DNA of 64,000 nt from positions 2,046,001-2,110,000 of the forward strand of contig OW121740.1 of the NCBI GenBank assembly GCA_933228675.1, read 5' to 3'. Position 1 is the first letter of the stretch, and every line of letters begins with the position of its first letter. Below the pieces are notes generated by a model. The model did no database searches and was not told the origin of the DNA. It worked only from the letters and a program-made list of their open reading frames with translations. The DNA is from Stomorhina lunata. Its lineage: Eukaryota > Arthropoda > Insecta > Diptera > Rhiniidae. The position numbers and the translations under genes were made by a program. Shown one piece after another: positions 61,474-64,000 of the stretch.

Positions 61474-64000
61474 TAAATTATGCACAATTTTACCAATGGC
61501 ATGAGCTATGTTAGATTTCAAGACACTGCGGTTTTGTGGCGTATTTTTATTTGACTTAAAAAAAACTAAACAATAAAAATCTAATCAAATGCACGATTAA
61601 GTGGCCAGTTTACATCACCTTCGAATTCAAATCTTTGGTGCGGAATATCCACAGTGACATAAGCGGCAAGTATCGCCATCCCGCTAAAACCATGTAGATT
61701 GTCCAATCTAAAGAAATATTGATTTAAATAGAACGACTTTATATAATATTTTCGAAATCTAATGTATAAAGAAATTGGGTTTTTGCAAAAGAAAAAAATT
61801 CACAAAAACTGGCGGTAGACAAAAAAAAAGATATTTTCCAAACTGGAAATTGTTGTTTAGTGTTAGTTGTCCAAAATATCAAATGATCTGAAACTCCAAA
61901 TATTTAAAAAACACATTATTAATTCAATTAATTTCCTAAATATTGATAAACCTAAAACATTTGTTCTGTTTGCACTACGATATCAACAAAAGAGAAAGTC
62001 AGAAGATTAGAAGTGAAGGTGACCTCTCCAAAATGTTTAAAAAAATCTAGTAAGCGATCGTAATGCACAGAAGTGATTGTGACCAATGTCATTGTTTGAA
62101 ATCTTATTAGTATAAGTTAATACGTAATATCCATTAAGTAAATATTTAAACGCTTATTAAAACAGTTTAAAACACTTGTTGATTAATGATTCACTGTGAA
62201 CCGAAATTCATGAAATACTCAAAAATTCAAAGTTCAATACATAATGAAAATAGAGCTAATAATTCTTATTCGTTTACATGCTTAACTAACATGTCAGTTG
62301 TAAGATAAAAATTCGTAATCGCTTCACTGTTCTAGGTCCACAGGAGTTAAAAGATATTAATTTTATTGATTCACGAATTCATTTTTAATAATTCTCTATG
62401 CACGTCTTATATGAAGTATTTAATAAAAACTATGAAATATATATTTTTTTCGTTTTAGATGGCTCTTCTTCATTCTATAATTCATTCATTATTTTTTGTA
62501 TGACGTCAACAGTAAAAAAGAATTTTGGAAAATTTTAACTTCAAGTAAAAATCTGCAGCAACTATTTTTTTAGGTTTTATGAAAATTTATCATACTTTGG
62601 GAATTGAAAAATATTTATATCAACCGTGGTCATTGACAAAAAAAGGATGACACAAATATATTTTAGAACTGTGAATATTTTCGAAAATAAAAACTTAAAA
62701 AAGAATTTTTTTTTGTACAATAAAGAATTTTAGTCTTAATTTAAGTTTGTAAATTACACTCAAAACACCTACCTTTCTTTTATACAAAGTTTACTTAATA
62801 ATCTGCGGGGAAAATAATTGTATTTATTTGAAAAAAAATCTAAAGCATACTTTGAGGCATTGACTAGGTTTGAATCAGCCTGTAGTCAACATAAAACAGG
62901 GTGACTCAAATAAATTTTTGCACCCCAAGATATGCTTTGGAAATTTTTTAGAATAAAAATAAAAAAAATTACCCTACTACTTTTTTTCCATTTCTGTGTG
63001 CCTGATATTTTACGTGAAATTTGAAATTTAAATTTTCGCAAAATTGAATGAATGTGACGTCACAAATGTTGGAAAGTATTGATTGGACGTGGCCGGTTTG
63101 TTGAAAAAAAATAAGCAATAAAAAATCTGTTTTTTTTGTTGTTATACTTTAAGTTTATTTTATTTTATTGTGTAGTAAATATAATAAGGACTACGACCGA
63201 CGTGACGTGTTTAATATAATTTTGAATATCAAAACAATAAAAATATTTACAATTAGTACATATTTATTATAATATATCTTTTATTACAATTTTTAACTGA
63301 ATGCTACTTAAAACAAATAAAACTCCAGCCTCCATTTTTGTTTTTTTTTTTGCTTAAAAGTTGTTTGTTTGAATTCTTCGTCTTCGTTTTTGAGAATCTG
63401 TAAAACAAGAAAAAATATTTGATTAAATAAACCAATGCAAGACATACAAATATATAGAGAAAGAAAATTTAAAATTTTATATTGTTGTTATACATATTGA
63501 ACTATTAAATTAAATTTTAATAGTTCTTTGATTTTTTATTATTCAGTTAAGGCAACAACGAAAATTAACTTTTACTAAAAAGCTTATTTTATCAAGAAAT
63601 AATGAAAGGTCCATGATTGGTGAGAATCTATATTCAACCTAAAGTTCATATATTAATAAAAGCTTTTCCCTTATTGGCAATAGGTTCATTTAAAGCTTTT
63701 TTAAGGCTTTGTCTAAACTAATGTTAGTTCGAAGAACGAAAAGCTTTTCTTGCTGTTATTCACAGTATCGTATAAAAGCTTTAAAGTCCATGTAGTTAAT
63801 AAACCAATATGGTTTAGGCATACAATACATTTTTTGCTCTTGAATAAAAGTAACATTTTTTGATGGTAACAAACAACTAAATGAAATTTAATAAACAACC
63901 ACCGCACAGTGCCTGCTACTATCTATGTAAAACAAGAAAATAAATTATTGTTTAAAAATTGGTTAATATAAATGTATTTCGTTAAATAATAATGACTAAA
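61474..64000. other. AT-rich DNA, no gene recognised
   Basis: No supported gene to the window edge. AGGGTGACTCAAATAAATTT at about 62898 and AGGATGACACAAATATATTT at about 62644 look like two related transposon tips in the same orientation, but no matching opposite ends were found. Confidence 0.45.

Overview
This is a very AT-rich, gene-poor stretch of a fly genome. It most likely comes from a calyptrate such as a blow fly or house fly relative. That rests on the strongly insect-like class I aldolase with three alternative last exons, as in Drosophila, and on the fly-type mini-me/DINE-1-like repeats carrying a GTCC microsatellite. The species cannot be fixed from the window alone. Only one host gene is supported: fructose-bisphosphate aldolase (Ald) on the minus strand. 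Its coding exons lie at 53645-54443 and 53384-53583, with three mutually exclusive 31-codon last exons at 52944-53039, 52206-52301 and 49972-50067. A candidate core promoter with a short untranslated first exon sits near 56006-56068.

The rest is mostly mobile DNA, much of it nested. From left to right: a 30-bp AT-rich satellite (1-1009); a 362-bp foldback element (1010-1371) whose loop and right arm together spell a hammerhead ribozyme; a 1238-bp hAT-type non-autonomous element with an 8-bp target duplication and internal ~30-bp repeats (4887-6124); GCGTCC-motif repeats (9011-9880); two 18-bp minisatellites (15262-15369 and 61276-61473); and several hairpin or terminal-inverted-repeat MITEs. 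There are at least nine copies or fragments of one ~750-bp DINE-1/mini-me-like (Helentron-type) repeat, two of them in head-to-tail pairs. A complete Transib DNA transposon (38616-44140) has inserted into one of these copies. It has an intact 678-aa RAG1-like transposase, CACAGTG ends, a 5-bp CGCCC target duplication and unusually long (~1.4 kb) inverted arms.

Small remnants of a LINE reverse transcriptase (32326-32487) and a mariner transposase (60955-61153) are also present. The strongest candidates for something undescribed are the foldback element with the built-in hammerhead ribozyme and the long-armed Transib. A third is a hairpin MITE placed 45 bp upstream of the acceptor of the distal aldolase last exon. 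Stretches not listed as features are AT-rich intergenic or intronic DNA in which no gene could be recognised by eye.
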